Positions 5,018 through 7,441 of a DNA stretch of 7,441 nt are shown here, one piece after another; position 1 is the stretch's first letter, and each line of letters starts with the position of its first letter. The position numbers and the translations under genes are program-made. The notes under the pieces are model-generated. The model worked only from the letters and a program-made list of their open reading frames with translations, was not told the origin of the DNA and did not search any database. Source of the stretch: Dehalococcoidales bacterium (GTDB lineage Bacteria > Chloroflexota > Dehalococcoidia > Dehalococcoidales > UBA3254); the NCBI GenBank assembly GCA_028718465.1, contig JAQULX010000128.1, forward strand, positions 1 through 7,441. The letters are read 5' to 3'.

Positions 5018-7441
5018 ATAGTCCGTGTTCGGTCCGGTCTATGATCTCGTTCTGGACTGCCGGAGGCAGGTCGACAAAATAGGCGCTGTAGCCGGCTACC
5101 CTGACAATCAGATGCTTCCATTTCTCGGGATGCTCCCTGGCCTCCAGCAGGTCCTCCCGGCTGGTAATATTGAACTGAACGTGCCAGCCGCCCCTGTCAA
5201 AGAAGGTCTTTAAGAGGGACAGCATCTTGTTAATGGATGGCTGGGTTTGCAGTACCGAGGGGGATATCTTCATATTCAGTACCAGGCTGTCCTGCTCCGG
5301 TATCATATGGTCTACCTTGGTGGCTGACTTGATTAAGGCCGTAGGGCCATTGACATCGGCTCCCACCATAGCCGATAATCCAGCATCATATAACGGCATA
5401 TTGGCTAGTCTACCATTTGGTAGAGCCCCGGTCACTTCCCCAGCCGGATAGTGTCCGGTCAGAGCTGGCCGAGAGACTCGCCATTTCCTGCCATTGCAAG
5501 GATTAGGCTTATCCATGATCAACTCGTTACACTTCAGGGAGACATAGTTAAAGATATCGTCGGCATAATCATCGTCATTGCCGTATTTGGGGGCCTGCAG
5601 ACAGAGCTGGTGAACATCTTCGTAACCGACCCAGTTGGCCTTTAAGGCTGCCATGAGCTTTTCCATGGTGACCTTCTTATCGTCAAAGACCAGTTTCTTA
5701 ATTGCTGCCAGAGAATCAGCAACATCCAAACAGCCTCGCATGCCGATATTGTTGCCCAGAGCAGGATAGCGTTCTCCGCCCTCGTAAACATCCAGGCCTC
5801 GCTTCAGACAATCCTCAATAATGAGGGCCGTCACGGGTGTGCCCAGATGCTCGACCTTGGCATTATAACCTACGGTATAATCCTGGGTAGCAATGGTGGC
5901 AAAATAGTCATACTGTTTCCAGAAGGCCTCATAAACCTGTTCGATCGAGGTGAACTGGGTGACATCCCCGGTTTGAGGTCCGGTTTGGATCCCCGTGCGC
6001 GGATCTACGCCATTGTTCAAGGCTATTTCGAAGACCTTCGGGATGATAATGTAAGAGGAAATCTTACTGGCCAGATTACAGTGAGGGATGACGTACGATA
6101 GACAGCCGGCTGCACACCATTCCACTGCATCTTCATAGGCTACGCCTGCCGCTAAGAAGTTGCGGATAGCAATCCGATCATTCAGGAAGGCTGGAATCCC
6201 ACCCCGGGTATCGCGGTTGGTCTCAATCGCTTTCACCATGAAATCATTGTCAATCCCGTTATGCCAGCGGACATAAATCCCGGGCTGGGGCATCTTGATC
6301 TGATGGGCAACTTCCAGGACCAGGTAAGACAGATCGTTGGTCGCATCCGTCCCGTCGGCTTTGATCCCTCCCAGGGTTACCTGCTGCAAGAGCGAGCCGG
6401 CCGCCTCTTTCTCAAAGTAAGCGCCGCTCATCATCTGCAGCTCGTTGAGCTTGACCCACAGCAGACCCAGTATCTCCGCCGCTCCCTCGCGGGTCAGGCT
6501 GCCTTCTTTCAGGTCTCTCTGAAAGTAGGGGTATAACCACTGGTCTATCCGGGCCGGGCAGGGCCCGGAATGATAGGGCGCTTCTTTCCTCAGTGCCAGA
6601 TGGATAAACCAGTAGAACTGTAAGGCTTCGCGGAAGGTGCGGGGGGGATTCTCCGGCACCCACTGGCAGCAATCGGCAATCTCCAATAGCTCCTGTTGGC
6701 GGGCCGGATCGGCTTCCTTCTCGGCCAGGCTCCGGGCCAGGGCGGCGTGTTTGCGGGCATACCGGATGATGGCTTCACAGGTTATGACCATGGCATCATA
6801 GATAACTGTCTTATGATAGATGCCGTTATAAAAGTTGGGGATAGCTTGAGACTCGCTAAGGGTTTTTTCTTTGGCAGCCCTGGCCTTTTTGATAAGTCCC
6901 CCCAGACCGTCTTTCAAGATATGGGGAGCAAAGATGGTCTGGGTCTTGTAAACAGTGCCGTTAACATCAGGAAGAACACCAACTTTACCATTTCGGCCTT
7001 CCAGATATTCAGTGTACTTTTCTCCCATTTTGTTTTCGTAAGCCCGGAAGACAATATCCTTGACAGATCGACCGATCCAGAAGTCGGCTGCTTCTCGCAT
7101 GCCTGCTTCATCCGGGTCGACTTCGGCCATCATCACTTCACTCATGGTACGATGGGTTTTTGTGTCCAGATTCTCTAGCACATCATACGGGTTCACTTCC
7201 GGGACAATCTCGGCTCCGCGTATTTCCCTGGTTTCACACCCGACAATTAATTCTCCATCCCTGATGATAATAGCTGAGTCTTCCATGACCTGGGCAAAGG
7301 CTTTGGCCCAGCGAATACGGTTGGGATCCGCTTCAGTCTCCTTCCAGGACCTGGTGATAGAGCACGCTCTCTGAAATAAAATTACTCTTCTGGCACGGTT
7401 GCATTCCTCTTTGCGCTTTTGTACCCGATCAGTTAAAACGT
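5016..7441 (-). CDS. Glycyl radical enzyme (pyruvate formate-lyase family), catalytic subunit, 5' end cut by window
   Basis: The frame is open from 7439 to the TAG at 5018-5016, 807 visible codons. The ATG at 7286 is internal: the 51 codons before it encode family N-terminal sequence ([19 protein letters not shown], then [13 protein letters not shown]), so the true start is beyond the window, probably by 10-20 residues. GREs use a C-terminal glycyl radical to make a thiyl radical on a mid-chain Cys, which then attacks the substrate in the cytoplasm. Numbering from the ATG at 7286, the radical Gly is Gly732 in [13 protein letters not shown] and the radical Cys is Cys395 in [24 protein letters not shown] (362-370), [14 protein letters not shown] (419-432) and [12 protein letters not shown] (507-518) are further family blocks. 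The Glu usually two residues after the Cys is Ser397, so this is not a standard choline, diol or hydroxyproline type. It recalls Cys-Met-Ser/Ala-Pro of alkyl/arylsuccinate synthases, but that assignment is weak. The activase follows directly. Confidence 0.96.
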   Translation of the reverse strand, partial: VLTDRVQKRKEECNRARRVILFQRACSITRSWKETEADPNRIRWAKAFAQVMEDSAIIIRDGELIVGCETREIRGAEIVPEVNPYDVLENLDTKTHRTMSEVMMAEVDPDEAGMREAADFWIGRSVKDIVFRAYENKMGEKYTEYLEGRNGKVGVLPDVNGTVYKTQTIFAPHILKDGLGGLIKKARAAKEKTLSESQAIPNFYNGIYHKTVIYDAMVITCEAIIRYARKHAALARSLAEKEADPARQQELLEIADCCQWVPENPPRTFREALQFYWFIHLALRKEAPYHSGPCPARIDQWLYPYFQRDLKEGSLTREGAAEILGLLWVKLNELQMMSGAYFEKEAAGSLLQQVTLGGIKADGTDATNDLSYLVLEVAHQIKMPQPGIYVRWHNGIDNDFMVKAIETNRDTRGGIPAFLNDRIAIRNFLAAGVAYEDAVEWCAAGCLSYVIPHCNLASKISSYIIIPKVFEIALNNGVDPRTGIQTGPQTGDVTQFTSIEQVYEAFWKQYDYFATIATQDYTVGYNAKVEHLGTPVTALIIEDCLKRGLDVYEGGERYPALGNNIGMRGCLDVADSLAAIKKLVFDDKKVTMEKLMAALKANWVGYEDVHQLCLQAPKYGNDDDYADDIFNYVSLKCNELIMDKPNPCNGRKWRVSRPALTGHYPAGEVTGALPNGRLANMPLYDAGLSAMVGADVNGPTALIKSATKVDHMIPEQDSLVLNMKISPSVLQTQPSINKMLSLLKTFFDRGGWHVQFNITSREDLLEAREHPEKWKHLIVRVAGYSAYFVDLPPAVQNEIIDRTEHGL

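Noticed and set aside
4048..5121. Activase starting at the ATG at 5121 (357 residues)
   Set aside because: The extra 39 residues lie mostly within the GRE coding region and look like out-of-frame translation. There is a much better ribosome binding site for TTG at 5004.
6412..6672. Minus-strand 86-codon frame within the GRE gene
   Set aside because: It is a shifted frame of the GRE gene, rich in Arg, Pro and Ser, with no family resemblance.
6696..7178. 160-codon plus-strand open frame opposite the GRE gene
   Set aside because: It is antisense to a strongly conserved coding region; its length is a by-product of codon bias there.
5016..7286. GRE gene starting at the ATG at 7286 (756 residues)
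   Set aside because: The frame is open upstream to the window edge and those 51 codons encode typical GRE N-terminal sequence, so this Met is internal and the gene is cut by the window.
5016..7441. Naming the GRE as benzylsuccinate or alkylsuccinate synthase (bssA/assA)
   Set aside because: The missing Glu and the Trp five residues before the Cys are suggestive, but the Cys-Met-Ser/Ala-Pro-Gly motif is absent and no small-subunit genes are seen in the window.

Overview
The window looks like chromosomal DNA from a strictly anaerobic bacterium. It encodes a glycyl radical enzyme (GRE), which oxygen destroys, and the matching radical-SAM activase. Strong AGGAGG-type ribosome binding sites, moderate GC and a WYL-domain regulator would fit an anaerobic Firmicutes or Chloroflexota member. 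Nothing in the sequence fixes the lineage, so this placement is only a guess.

Layout. Five genes fill almost all of the window and two are cut by its ends. On the minus strand, reading right to left, a GRE large subunit (>7441 to 5016) is followed 11 nt later by its activating enzyme (5004 to 4048). A plus-strand HTH/WYL regulator (3309 to 4016) meets the activase gene tail to tail with a 31-bp gap. Divergent from the regulator, across a 174-bp AT-rich control region, lies a second minus-strand operon: a MmgE/PrpD-family protein (3134 to 1791), then a CocE/NonD (X-Pro dipeptidyl-peptidase-like) alpha/beta-hydrolase homologue (1733 to beyond base 1). The last gene and the 5' part of the GRE gene are open to the window edges, so a finder that needs both a start and a stop misses or shortens them.

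How the genes may work together. The activase installs the glycyl radical on the GRE, and the WYL regulator probably controls the divergent mmgE-cocE operon and perhaps the GRE operon. A perfect 9-bp-arm palindrome, whose arms contain TTGACA, sits in the divergent control region over the likely -35 of the mmgE promoter and is the best operator candidate. The arrangement suggests a small anaerobic catabolic cluster with an unidentified substrate.

What stands out. All three metabolic proteins depart from their family's textbook active site. The GRE has Gly-Cys-Leu-Ser-Tyr at the thiyl-radical loop instead of the usual Gly-Cys-Val-Glu of lyases, dehydratases and decarboxylases. The CocE-like protein appears to lack the whole Ser-Asp-His triad (Gly, Arg and Tyr at the aligned positions). 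The MmgE/PrpD protein appears to lack the family's Lys and two of its His positions. I made these alignments by eye from remembered family motifs and could not check them. If they hold, the cluster may carry out chemistry not yet assigned to these families. I saw no tRNA, rRNA, CRISPR array, insertion sequence or convincing intrinsic terminator.
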